Shown piece after piece: positions 12,637 through 23,335 of a stretch of DNA of 64,000 bases. The stretch's first letter is position 1; every line of letters begins with the position of its first letter. The stretch comes from Furcasterigmium furcatum. Lineage: Eukaryota > Ascomycota > Sordariomycetes > Glomerellales > Plectosphaerellaceae. Below the pieces are notes generated by a model. It searched no databases and was not told the origin of the DNA. It worked only from the letters and a program-made list of their open reading frames with translations. The stretch is taken from NCBI GenBank assembly GCA_001599815.1, contig BCIA01000004.1:4676082-4740081 (forward strand). Reading direction: 5' to 3'. Made by a program: the position numbers and the translations under genes.

Positions 12637-14528
12637 CTACCCTCCCCTCATCTCCGGCCGCGGCGCACTGCTGGCCGAGCTGCCCTTCCTCTCGGCCCCA
12701 CGCATCGGCACCTCGGAATCGGGACTCAGCCCTTCCTGCGCCTGTCGCTCCAGGAACGCCGTCCACAGCTCGCCGAGCGTCTCCTTATGCCCGCCGCCGC
12801 CGCTCCCGCCGTCGGCGAAGAACTCGGCGTTCAGCGAGGGCGTGCTCGGCGTACGGTGGAAGGGTGACGCCGGCAGGCGAAGGGAACTGCTGCTCGCGCC
12901 GCCGGGACGTGCGAGGCCGGCTTGCTCGCGCTGCTCGTCGGTCCAGTTGAGGTAGCCGGCCATGACCTGGAGAATCTGGAAGCGCTTGGGATCCGAGCGG
13001 TCGAGAGTGAGGAAGTGGAGCATGTGGTTCGTGACAATTTGCCTACGGGACGGGTCAGTACGAGTGTCTCCAGAGCACGACGGAGGAGGGACGGGGGTGT
13101 CCTACCTGTCCACATTGTCTTCTGGCTTCGTCTTCTTCAGGTACCGCAGCGCCTTGGTGAGGTGGTCGTTCAGCACGATGGCCTCGTGGCGCAGCTTGCC
13201 GATGAGCAGGTTCTTCTCCTTGACCTCCTTCTCGAACGGTGCGGTGCGTTCGAGCTCCTTCTCGAGATTCGACTTGGCGGCCTCGGCCTCCTGCGCGCGT
13301 GTATCGGCTTCGTGTACCAGCCTCTTCAGCGCCTGGAGCTGCTCCTCGGAGGTCTCGACCATCTCGCGCAGCTCACGCTTGCGCGCCTCCTGGATCTCGC
13401 TCAGGGCCTTCTGGAGGTTATCGATAGCCGTGGACTGAGTGTCCCGTTCGGCGGCGGCGCTCTGGTAGTTATCCCGAAGGCTGGCGGCTTGTTCCTCGAG
13501 CTCGGCGACCTTTTCGACGAGGCTCTCTTTCACGGACCGCTCCTCCATGGCGATGACTTCCCACTCGCCCATGGCATTTGTCGTCGTCTCCACCTCCTCC
13601 TTGAGGCTTGAGACCATCTTCGCAAGCTCATCCCGCTCCTTGACCCAGTTTTGCTGCGACAGGTTGCTGCGGCTGCGTAGACTCGTGGCCTCTCGTGAGG
13701 TGTCTTGCAGCTCGTCCTTGAGCTTCGTGACCTGCGCCTCGAAGTCCTTGGTGCCGTCTTGCAGCTGCTCGTTCTGCGCCTCCAGCTCCTCGATGCGCTC
13801 CTTCGCCTCCTCGAGCTCTGCCCTGTCGCGCTTCAGTCGGTCGCCGAGTGTCGTCTTCAGGTGGTTGACACGCTCAAGGAGACCCTGATATTGCTCCTCC
13901 GCCTGCTCTTTGGCGCTGACGGCCTCTTCGAGCTCGGTGCGTAATTGCGCCACCGCATCGTCCCCAGAGCTTTCCGAGGGCTGGGAGCTCTGTAGCTGTT
14001 TCCGCATACGCTCCACCTCGGACTTGAGCTCATCTCTTTCTTTTGTGAGGGTATCCAGTTTGGCAGCAGTCTCGGATTCCCGGGCGTCGTCTTCCCTGGT
14101 CCGTTCTGTGGGTGCTTTCGCCTGGCCGTTCGCGGCCTTGTCTTCTAGGGAGCCATTGGCCTTGGATTCGGTACCGGCGGCCATGTTCGCGGGGTCATCG
14201 GGTAATGATGCATCCTGTAGGGTGTCAGTGAGCCCATGTTGACTGCTGGCTGCAGTCCCACGCCATCGGCCCATCGTACCTGTACCGGCGTCTCTGGTTC
14301 TTCGTCTCCATCCTCGTTCTCTCGCGATGGTGTGTCGTTCCCCGTGTCCGCTGTCGTCTCCTTTGCCTTGTTGGCGTTCTTCTTCTTCTTATTGCTCTTC
14401 TTCTTCCCTATATCAGGCCCAATTGTTAGCGACCACTCTGCTCTTCCGCCAGGGTGTCGGTCCCGTTGTATCCGCATACCGGCTGAAGATCCCTGGACCG
14501 GGTCCACGCTGGGTGCCGTCGTCGACAT
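12637..14528 (-). CDS. RUD3: Golgin RUD3-like coiled-coil protein with GRAB domain
   Basis: Proposed exons, in transcript order, are 14528-14480, 14407-14280, 14214-13106 and 13042-12637, encoding 563 residues. Nearly all of exon 3 is heptad-rich coiled coil (about residues 85-420). The end reads RHEAIVLNDHLTKALRYLKK, then across the last intron DNVDRQIVTNHMLHFLTLDR and PKRFQILQVMAGYLNWTDEQ. This matches the GRIP-related Arf-binding (GRAB) domain of yeast Rud3 and animal GMAP-210, which binds Arf1-GTP at the cis-Golgi to tether vesicles. The basic N terminus (KKSNKKKKN) is also typical. The first intron (14408-14479) is 72 nt, in phase and free of stops; it is called on its GTATGC, GCTAAC and TATAG signals. 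Without it the protein gains 24 residues. An ATG at 14540 is an alternative start. Confidence 0.87.
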
Positions 14529-15327
14529 ATTTGCTGTCAAGCTACGACATCGAGAGGCCGGGTGGCGCTCGATGTGCGGTTCGAATCGCAGGGGGTGGAT
14601 GAGAACGGCGTTGGCAGCACAGGACCGAAACCGTAGAACCTCGTGTCGTCTAGTGTCGTCTCTACGTGTAAAGATGCCCCAGTCGCGACGTTGTCCACGA
14701 AAGCGACTTAGTCAGCAATCCACCCCACGTTCCACGCGGCGGCGCCTGCGACAGGGGTCAAAGACGCTATGAATTTGCGGCTCGACCAGCAACTTTTTCC
14801 TCTTTTTCTCTTCTTCATACATACATATTACCCTTCGCCAGACGTAACTCTTGAGAGCAAGAACGCATCACGTGTCTTATTCGCCACCGAGGCTGAAGTA
14901 GAGCATACGCTGCCCTTTATAATCCGGTCGCTTGCTCGGATTTCCACGAGTGCGACGGGTTCGCTATGGGCATACATCTCGTCGATCCGCTGCTACCTTG
15001 CCGTGGATGGAAATTTGTACCTGTTACGGTAGCACTGGTGTTACTGCAGCAGAACGACTCGGCGTAATATTGTCGCAGTGAGGGATTTCGTCTCATGCCG
15101 GCTTTGATCATAGGGGCAGATGGTGCCGATGTTCCACAGGCTTTTCTGTGTCCATCAGACTGTCTGTACCCCTGGGGCCTGGAGACACCAAGTTCACACA
15201 TCTCACACGTGCCGCCTGCACCAGTCACCAATGCCGTAAAGAAATTCCCCTCAATCATCATCTCAAGCCTGAACGCCAAACATGTACAGAAACGTGCCGT
15301 GCCCTTGACATAGCCAATTCTCCCAGT
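14529..15327. other. Intergenic region
   Basis: About 800 bases holding the 3' end of the NOP15-like gene and the promoter of RUD3, both on the minus strand. A TTCGAAT motif near 14577 resembles a Pol III B box, but no tRNA cloverleaf can be drawn around it. Confidence 0.45.
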
Positions 15328-16784
15328 CTAAGCCTTGGCCTTCTTAGCCTTCTTTGCCTTGCCCTTCTTCGCCTTGGCCGGCTCCGGTGTCTCGTCAACC
15401 GTCTCAGCCTCGACCTCCGCAACGGCCTCAGTGGCGCCATTCGTCTCCTTCTCCTCCTCGGGAGCGGCGTCGATGGCCTCGGGCTTCTCAGCCTCCTCGA
15501 TAGGCAGGGGTGCGGGTGCGGCCTTCAGCGCGGGGGCCTCGTACTCATACCCAAGCTCCTTGAGCTTCTCGGCACGGCTGACCCTCCTTTGCTTCTCCTT
15601 CTCGATCCTCTCCTCCCAGGCGGACTCGCTCACGGGGCGCGCCAGCTTGTTGCCGGCGATCTTGGCCCAGGGCGTCTGCTTGAACCGCCTGTTGGCGCCC
15701 TTCCAGACATCCGCGTGCAGCTGGTCCTTCTCGACAAACTTGACCGTCAGGATGTGCCCGAAGAGCAAGTACTTGTTCATCGTCTTGGCGGCGATGTGTG
15801 CCTGTATTGTTGTCAGCTTCCACTAGGTCTTGACTTTCGGAAAGGGGGCCGCCTACGGTCGACGCCTCGGCAAACTCGATGAAGGCATAGTGCTTGCTCT
15901 TTCCGGTCTTCTTGTTTCTCGAGACTGGGAGGGTCAATTAGCGAGCGGCACTTCTGTGGGGTTGATGGCAGGAGACTCACGCCTCAGTCGCGTGACACGG
16001 CCGAACTGGCCAAAGTAGCCCCTGAGTTCGTGCTCGTAGAAACTGCGTTGGTGTTAGTCGGGGCGTCCTTTTCACGCTGGTAGTTTGGAAATCATACCCG
16101 TGAGGCAGACGGCCAACGTAGATGACGCCAGGCTCGTCCTTGGGGCCGTTCTTAGCCGCCAAAGCCTTCTTCTCCTGCTTCGTCAACTTGTTGCTGGGAA
16201 TCTTGCCGACATCCTGGCCGGCCTTGTAGACAGCGCCATCGCCCGTGCGACCATCATCGTCCTCGGGGTCCAGGCCGGCAGCGAGGGCTTGGATCTCGGC
16301 ATCGATCTCGTCGTCGTTCTCCTCGTCCGAACCGGAAGCCTCCTCGACGGGGATGATGGAGGTCTCCGCCTCCTCTGTCACAATCTCCTCGGGCTCCTCA
16401 ACCTCCTCTTCCTGGGGCTTAGGCTTGGCGGCCTTGTTCTTCGTCTCCTTGACGGCGGCGCGGGCAGGCTTCGCTTCCTCGGCGGGCTTCTTGGACTTGA
16501 CCTCCTTGACGGTCTTCTGCTTCTTCACAGAGACAGGGGACGCATCCTCGGGCGCTACATGGCCAAGACATGTCAGCTTATTTCCTCATAGCGTCGAATC
16601 AATCGTTCGAGGGTCGGTCGCACCTTGACGCTTGGGGGTCGCCTTGGTTTTCTTGACCGCCGCAGGCTTCTCGGGCGCAGGCTGCTGCGCTGGATGTCGG
16701 TCAGCTAAATGACATGGAAGATGCGCGATAATCATGCATTGACGTATACACACCCTTGGTTCTTTTCCTCAGTTCGGGAGCCAT
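15328..16784 (-). CDS. NOP15: Nucleolar RRM ribosome-biogenesis protein (Nop15/NIFK)
   Basis: Six exons in transcript order: 16784-16754, 16689-16624, 16554-16098, 16042-15981, 15924-15857 and 15801-15328, encoding 385 residues. All junctions use GT-AG and keep phase. An acidic and Lys-rich N terminus precedes one RRM (about residues 174-255). RNP2 is IYVGRL, and RNP1 is KHYAFIEF after RLRLSRNKKTGKS. NKYLLFGHILTVKFVEKDQL completes the domain, matching yeast Nop15 and human NIFK. A basic helix with WEERIEKEKQRRVSRAEKLK and an acidic tail ending in Lys-Ala repeats follow. The family binds the ITS2 region of pre-rRNA during 60S maturation in the nucleolus. The first exon contributes only ten full codons. 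Its acceptor at 16690 was chosen because it alone keeps phase with the next exon; two nearby AGs do not. Confidence 0.9.
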
Positions 16785-17312
16785 TGTTGCGACAGTAATT
16801 GATCAAAAGTCTCTGGGCTGTGATCTTGGTCCCCTCCAATTCTCCGGGCGCTGGAGCTCATGCACTTTGTCGAAAAAAAATCTGGATTCTGCCGAATGCA
16901 GTTGGGGTGCTCCAACAACTCGGAAGGCGGTCAGGAAACACCCCGCTGAAGAGGCGCTAAGCTCGGGGTCTCTCGCAGCAGCCATCACCACTAAAAGCTC
17001 CCGTCCGCCTGAGATGGATGGCTGCGGCCTGCAACACTGGGGCCAACTCCAGAGCTCTCGTCATCCAACCTGGGCTCCATCAAGTCCCATCTACACCACC
17101 GACGACTTAGTATCACAAGGACAGGTTCTTTCACCCGCCTCACAATACAACAGGTCCGCACCGTGACAGGAGTCCCTTTTGAGAGCTAGTTCTGCTTTGA
17201 TTTCTCTTTCCGGTCCCATCACAAGCTCTGCGCTCCTTGCACGTCTTGTCAGCACTTTGATACCCTCGGCGAGTGATCAATATCTCCTGGGCCGCAGTCC
17301 GTATCCGCAGAA
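16785..17312. other. Divergent promoter region
   Basis: A 528-base region between the divergently transcribed NOP15-like and SMN-like genes, so it should carry both promoters. No open frame is supported. Both products act in RNA assembly, so shared regulation is possible but is only an inference. Confidence 0.5.
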
Positions 17313-18163
17313 ATGGCGCCCAGCGGCAAGGAACTTACACACGATGAGGTGTGGGATGATTCTGCTCTCATCGACTCCTGGAACGAGGCTCTGGACGAGT
17401 ACAAGGCAAGTTCTGCCTCTTCACTCCAAGCGCTCAAGCGTTGGAATTTAGACTACCCAGCTTTGGATGAGCTGGACAGCTGACACGCCCCAAGAAGTAT
17501 CATAGCATCCACGCCAAAGGAGGCCGCCTCGAAGACCTTGATGACGAGGAGCTCGCCCAACTGCAGTATGTTCAGAGAATCACAACCCGGCTGACTCGGG
17601 TCGTAGCATAGCTAACCTGCCGTAATCTCCCTCAGAAGTCAAACATTTGACAAGCCGACAAGCCTTAACGGCGATCAAACGCCAACTGCCGCCCCATCCA
17701 GGCCAGAGATCTCTCCCGAGATTGCAAGTACTTCCCAAGATGTACGTTGTTTCCTCCTCCCATGCCTCTGAGAAACTCGCAGCAGATCTCTCAAGCTTGG
17801 CTTTTCCTGGAAACAGCGGTTGCCTCGCCCTCTCATGCTCCATTATTCCATAGACGCTGATCATCTGTCATCTCTAGGCCGGGCTCTCGGACTCTGCTGC
17901 CAGAATCCCGATATCAGACCGGAGAAGGGAGGGAGCCGGACCAGCGATAGCGGCACCTCCTCAGGCTTTGCTTGGTACAGGTACGTGCGCCTTGGCTGCT
18001 TGCTAGCAACTGTCTTCTTTCCCATGACGTGCTGACAAGATCAGTGCAAGACGAAGGTTTGAAGAGACTTCTCATGTCTTGGTACTACGCGGGGTACTAC
18101 ACTGGGCTGTACGAGGGCCAACAGCAGCGGCAGACTCAGCAAGGGGGCCAAGGGCCAAGCTAG
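17313..18163 (+). CDS. SMN1: Survival motor neuron (SMN) homolog
   Basis: Five short exons (17313-17405, 17495-17565, 17636-17741, 17878-17980, 18045-18163) encode 163 residues. Residues 12-31 read EVWDDSALIDSWNEALDEYK, the Gemin2-binding motif of SMN. The C terminus (about 134-149) reads LMSWYYAGYYTGLYEG, the YG box that drives SMN oligomerisation; fission yeast Smn1 has a very similar one. The middle is Pro/Ser-rich, and there is no Tudor domain, as in yeasts. SMN assembles Sm rings on spliceosomal snRNAs. Introns 2-4 are GT-AG. Intron 1 has a GC donor in the context AAG-GCAAGT, which is the strong consensus for GC-AG introns, and no in-phase GT alternative exists. Intron 1 could end at 17494 or 17497, changing one Lys. 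Confidence 0.88.
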
Positions 18164-20615
18164 GGGCCTTGACTGGACAAGCATAAGAGATCACCGCGGC
18201 TCAACGAACGCCCCTTGAATAGCCTGATTTTTGCGTCATGCCGAGCTTCGTGAAAAGCTAAGCGGCAACTTGGTGGCAGTGGCTGACGACGTTGCAAGCC
18301 GCTCCATCTGATCAGCCTGCAAGCGTGGAGTTCTGCGACACAATCTGTCCCAGATGGCATCGGCATCCGACCTCGCCGTGCGGGCTCACGACTCAGCGTG
18401 GCACGTGCCAACCAAGCTTGACCCGGGGCGATCCAGGAGGTGGAGGAAGTGCGGTTCGAGACTAGATCCTTGTCAGTCGCCGAGGGCAACTCCAGAATCC
18501 GGCGGAAATACCCATGTCGAATACCATCCATTTACTGTACAGCCCCGCGGGACTGTTTCGTTTGATGTCGGTCGGCTGCATGGCAGTCTGGCAGATAAGG
18601 AACGTGGTCACTTCACTTCATCCCAAGATTTGCGCTCTGCACAATGACAGGTCGATCCGTATCTGATTCTCGAGACTTCCAGCGCCGCACAGTATAATGC
18701 ATCACATGCGAATTAATCGGGCGGAAACGAAGCAGCAAGGCATCAAATTGTAGGCATGCTCTCGGTAGTACATCGCTTCTCCCGGCTTCTAAACACATGC
18801 CCCTGCTAGTTAGGGAGCCGTTGCTATATGTCCGGGCTGCTATCCTTTGGGTTGACGACACGACCGGCTGCTTCTGATGCTGCAGCTAGCGACTTTCTCG
18901 GGCGGTCCAAGTCAAGAGAAGGAGGGCCCAGTCGCAAGGCTTCGCGTGCTCATGGATAGATGCCACGGCTTAACGCGCCCATCCATGTGTGTAGCTTACC
19001 GGCACTAGTCGCCCTCGGACAGACAAGAAGCGGCTTGGATGCCAAGATGTCACGGCCAGGCCGACCAGGACAGCGCTGAAAGATCGTCCGGAGTGCGCCT
19101 GTCACGGCCGAACATTACGGCTTCCTTGACGTGACGGGACAGGTGGCTGGACGGGTTGCGCGTCCTGCTCATCTCCTTGCGGCGTCAATCCCAACTCTGG
19201 GGGTATCAGACTGGACGAGACCCTCCCTGACAGCAACCCAAGCCTTCAGGGGAGGAGGCTCTGATCGCGAAGCACTGGGCAGCAGGCGGCTGGGTGTCGG
19301 GACGAGGTGTGGCCGATGTACAGACATACAGGCAGCAGAAGGGGGTTTCCCTGCGGAGAGACGGCAAGGGAACGACAGAAAGCGTAGTAATGGCGTTTCA
19401 GAGCCGCCATCCCGCCGTTTTGAAAAGTCCGCGCTTCTGGATGGACGGACGAATGGCGAAGCCCGAAGAACTGGACGTACCCCAGCTCTTAGTTCCGGCA
19501 ACTAAAGCGCAAAAGGGGCCCAAGTTTCGGGGGCTGCACATGGCCCCTGTCGCGGCCACTCACATCGACGCTAAGTTGGCGGTTTAAGGCTGTTAAGGTT
19601 TAGTGGGGGTCCGCATGCGAGCAGTTGAGAGCCGAGCTTGGCGTTGAATTCCCCGACTGGCGGTTGGGGTTCAACGGTCACTCAGTTCGTACTTGTCACT
19701 GGAACTCGGATTATAGACCTCGACTGAGCTCAGCTCGGAGAAGAATTAAGGCCCAGGAATTAACTTCAGAGCAGCACAACTCTCCGGGCGTGCTCGGTAA
19801 TACTTGCACCTCACTGACTCTGCGCGGCCGAGCCAGACCAGCTGGGCGGCCCGTGCCCACGACCCGTCCAGGGGTCCCGCCATGCCCAAACACGACTCGA
19901 GACGATTCTGTCACAGCGCCCGACAGCCCCTGTCCCCTTACCTAACCCCGAACCGTCACCTTCGCCTCCGAGTCTCTCACTCTCTCAGCCTCCTCCGCGC
20001 TACGCAGCAACAGCTCCCCAGTCAACCACCCACCCGGCCTGGCAACCTGGGCTTCGGATGGCAATGCGACCGCCGCCGTTCCTCCATCGGACGCTCATCG
20101 CCCCGAGCGACATCCCCCTGCTTCCAGTCCAGTCCAGCCAACGAGACCCAGACCCCTGCCCGACCCCGGCTGGCAACCACCTTGCCGCCTCTCTCACGGA
20201 GCCGGGTCTTCTCGTCATGTTTCGCGAGTGTGCTGTGCAGGCCTCCTGGCCCCCTTCCCAGAGCTTGGGTCCTTGGGTTCCATCCATCCATCCCTGTCCG
20301 TGATCTTCATGCCCTCACGATTTAAGCACCCTTCCTCGTCCAGTCTCGAGGCTGTTTCTGGTTCTTCATCTCTTTCTCTCTTTACTCGACTGCCCCGTCT
20401 CGTGTTGTTCGCTCATTGTTTGTGTGGACTTTCATTCCCTTTTCGCCCATTCCATTCTTCACGAGCAGGCCCTCGCCGGATATATCCAGCTTTACAACCA
20501 GTTTCTCTCCAGATCACACGACAGCAAGTCTGCTCGACGCATTCCCTAGTTCAAGACAAGAAGAAGAAAAAGCACAGCCCCCGAACCCGTTCGAAATCTT
20601 AATACTCTCGACAAG
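18164..20615. other. 2.45-kb gene-poor region and promoter
   Basis: No coding region is supported. The final 600 bases (about 20000-20615) become CT-rich and form the leader of the secreted cupredoxin-like gene. That leader contains short upstream frames that do not look coding. Confidence 0.45.
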
Positions 20616-21875
20616 ATGAAGTTCTCTACAGCCTTCGCCTTCGCCGGACTGGCCTCCGCCAAAGCCGTCCAGAACAAGTACCCTCGCGAGGTCCCCGTGC
20701 CCGCCCCCATTGAGCACCCTGCCGCCACTCCGGTTGCCGAGCTCCCCCAGCTCCCGCCCGTCGCCGAGCAGCCCGCTCCCGAGCACCCCGTCGCTGAGCA
20801 GCCCAAGGGTCACCCCATCGCCCAGCAGCCTCCCGTTCAGCTGCCCCCCGGCGTCCATGGCGGCGAGCACATTGTCATCATCTGGATGAACCCCGGTGGC
20901 GGCGCCGAGACCACCACCGTCAACCAGCAGATCACCGTCACTGAGACCGTCGTCGTCCCCGGCGCAACGCCCCCGGTTCATCCTCCTCAGCAGGCTCCTC
21001 CTCCTGTCCACCCCCCCGCGCAGGCTCCTCCTCCCGTCCATCCTCCTCAGCAGGCGCCTCCTCCCGTCCACCCTCCCGTTGAGGGCACGCCCACGCATCC
21101 TGGAGCCGTCTCCCCCGTCGCCCCTGGTGTCGGTGCCACCCACAGCATCACTGTTGGTGGCGAGGCTGGCCTGATCTATGCTCCCGATCAGATCCACGCC
21201 AACGTCGGTGACATGGTCATCTTCACCTTCTTCGCCGCCAACCACACCGCCACCCAGTCCACCTTCGACCAGCCCTGCCAGCCTCTCGCCGGCGGCATGG
21301 ACTCCGGCTTCATCCCCAACCCCGAGAACAGCGTCGACCCCCCTCCCCAGGTCGCCATGCAGGTTATGGTCCCCGATGCTCTCTGTAAGTCTCCCGCGGC
21401 CGCGTTCTATCCTTCTACCCAGGGCACCTACTGACTACGATCTCCAGGGTTCTACTGCGCCCAGGGTCCTCACTGCGGCAAGGGCATGGTCTTCTCCATC
21501 AACCCCACGGCCGAGCGCACCCACGCCATGTTCCAGTCCCTCGCCATCTCGCAGAACGGCAACGGCGACGCCGCCCCCATCGTCGGTGGCCAGCCCGCCC
21601 CAGTCCAGAGCCAGCCCGTTGAGGGTCTTCCTCCCCTGGACGGCGCCCCCGCCAGCCAGAGCCTGCCTCCTCTGCCCGGCGCCACCCTCGCTCCCCCCGC
21701 CGGCGGCAACAACGGCGTCGTCGAGGGCATCGGCGAGATCCAGAACGGCGCCTGCGTCTGCTCCGTCCAGTGCGACATGGGCGCCTTCCCCAACCTCGAG
21801 CAGCAGGGCGTCGGCGCCATCGGCGGCATCGGTGGCTCCCTCCCCATGGGCCAGCCCGTGCGCAAGAGGTGGTAA
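20616..21875 (+). CDS. Secreted cupredoxin-like protein with Pro-rich repeat
   Basis: Exons 20616-21384 and 21448-21875 encode 398 residues; the intron has GTAAGT, CTGAC and CCAG. The first 16 residues (MKFSTAFAFAGLASAK) are a signal peptide. A Pro/Ala/His-rich stretch with four tandem HPPQQAPPPV-like units (about 117-157) follows. Residues 170-285 look like a fungal extracellular cupredoxin: GLIYAPDQIHANVGDMVIFT, NHTATQS, then WFYCAQGPHCGKGM. His210, Cys260, His265 and Met270 are placed as type-1 copper ligands. A low-complexity Pro/Gly tail with a CVCSVQC cluster ends in KRW, with no obvious GPI signal. The family is secreted or wall-bound and redox function is usually assumed. The strong leader and GC-rich codons suggest high expression. 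The exact role is unknown. Confidence 0.85.
20965..21083 (+). repeat. Tandem Pro/His-rich coding repeat
   Basis: Four imperfect copies of an approximately 30-nt unit encode HPPQQAPPPV-like decapeptides between the signal peptide region and the cupredoxin domain. Copy-number variation between strains is likely for such a repeat. Confidence 0.8.
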
Positions 21876-22937
21876 ATCATCCCGCGCGAGGAGCAGCAGC
21901 GGCCTCCCTCCTCCCGCCCCGGGGGACGCTGAGCTTGAGCCGCGACGCTCGCCCGCCGCCCCGGGGCGGAGGACGGAAGGGATCTTTCACGTCACTTTTG
22001 TCATATTGGATGTCCAACGCATCATCGGAGTTATACGAGCTGTATGTGCAAAGACTACGAACAAGGGGCTTATACTTTTTTCTTTATTTTTTCTTCTCTT
22101 TTTTGGACGATCCCATGGGATGATGTAGTAGATACGACGAGCCCCCCCGTCGCGGAAGCGCCGCATGGGGGAAATGGCTCGCGAGCTCGAGAAGACGGAG
22201 GCAAACGGGTATAGACAAGCCCCAAGTATGACTGGTTCGTATGTTTCTGGGTATACCCGAATTAATAGGAATACACTTTACTACTTCATCTCCTGGCGTT
22301 GATCGTGATGTCCCGCGGGGAGCATGGCATTGCTTTCGGGAGACAATGCTGAGGAGGAGGGAATGGAGTGATGGTTTGGCTCCCGAGTCATGACAGGGGT
22401 TGTCGATTCGCAAACTTACCCCGGCGCTGCTTGAAGACGCCAAGATGGAACAGACGCGACCCGAGCGGCCGCGTTTCCGGTCTGCCTCAGATGTCCAGCC
22501 CCAGCGCTTACTTCTGCTGAGAGCATCCCGATCTTCAACGACGGGGCAAGTCGTCGCGACATCTATTTCAGTCATGGCGGCCGTCTCCTGGCCTCTGGTC
22601 CCTGTCCCGGTTATGCTTTCCAATGCTCGTCACCTTAACCCGGCAACTTTCACATGCACATGGTTTGCAAGGAGTTGGTTGAAGGACGCCAGCAGGTGTT
22701 CTGTATTGGGCATCGGAGCCGCCGGTCGTCTAAAGAAAGCCGCTCGCTCTAAATTATCGTATCCTCGCGCCCTTTCCATTCCCGCTGTGAAGTTCCCAAA
22801 TCAAAGAAGAAAGCAGGCAGGCATGTTGATGGAGAGGTGAAGCCATCGTCGGGCTTGCCGAACCCGTTCTCGCTATGTCACGGATCCCGCCCCGGCAGCT
22901 TGTCGGCAGGCCTCCCCAGGCCCAGCCGCCTCAGCCT
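21876..22937. other. Convergent intergenic region
   Basis: About 1.06 kb between the cupredoxin-like gene and the minus-strand SERF gene. It has a T-rich tract near 22077-22107 in the 3' flank of the former. No gene is supported. Confidence 0.45.
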
Positions 22938-23335
22938 TTACTTCTTCTTCTCACCCTCGCCCGCGGCCTTGCGAGCCTCAGCTGGAGACAGATTAGCATC
23001 CAGATGCCTGGGCTAGATCGGTCGGGAAACACTCACCAGCAGCCTGCTTCTGCCTCATGATATCCGCGGCAGAATCCCTCGCGCGCTGGAGCTCGGTGCC
23101 GCTCTTATCATTGCCCTTCTTCTATAGCGCGTGAAAACCCGGGTTAGCCCAGTTTCATTCTCGCACATGGCTGCTCGTCACCCGAGCGGGCTGGGGCTCT
23201 CTGTCCTCATGCCCATCTGGACCTGGACGAGCCAAGCTCCATGACAGCGCCCGATATCCGGAGGAGACTCACCATGGCAGCTTGAGCCTTCAGGTTCTTC
23301 TCCCTAGCCTTGTCACGCTGGTTTCCGCGGGCCAT
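22938..23335 (-). CDS. SERF: Small EDRK-rich factor (SERF/4F5 family)
   Basis: A 63-residue protein spread over three exons, in transcript order 23335-23273, 23121-23037 and 22981-22938. It starts MARGNQRDKAREKNLKAQ, the 4F5/SERF signature (human SERF begins with a very similar TRGNQRELARQKNMKKQ). It continues KKGNDKSGTELQRARDSAAD and ends EARKAAGEGEKKK. Intron signals are GTGAGT/TATAG (151 nt) and GTGAGT/CCAG (55 nt), both in phase. Each exon alone is too short to stand out, so this gene is easily missed. Family members are small, highly charged and disordered. Animal members promote amyloid aggregation and bind RNA; the fungal role is unclear. Confidence 0.87.

Noticed and set aside
14560..14600. 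B-box-like GTTCGAATCGC
   Set aside because: Only a partial 4-bp hairpin forms. No A box or anticodon arm lies at the right distance.
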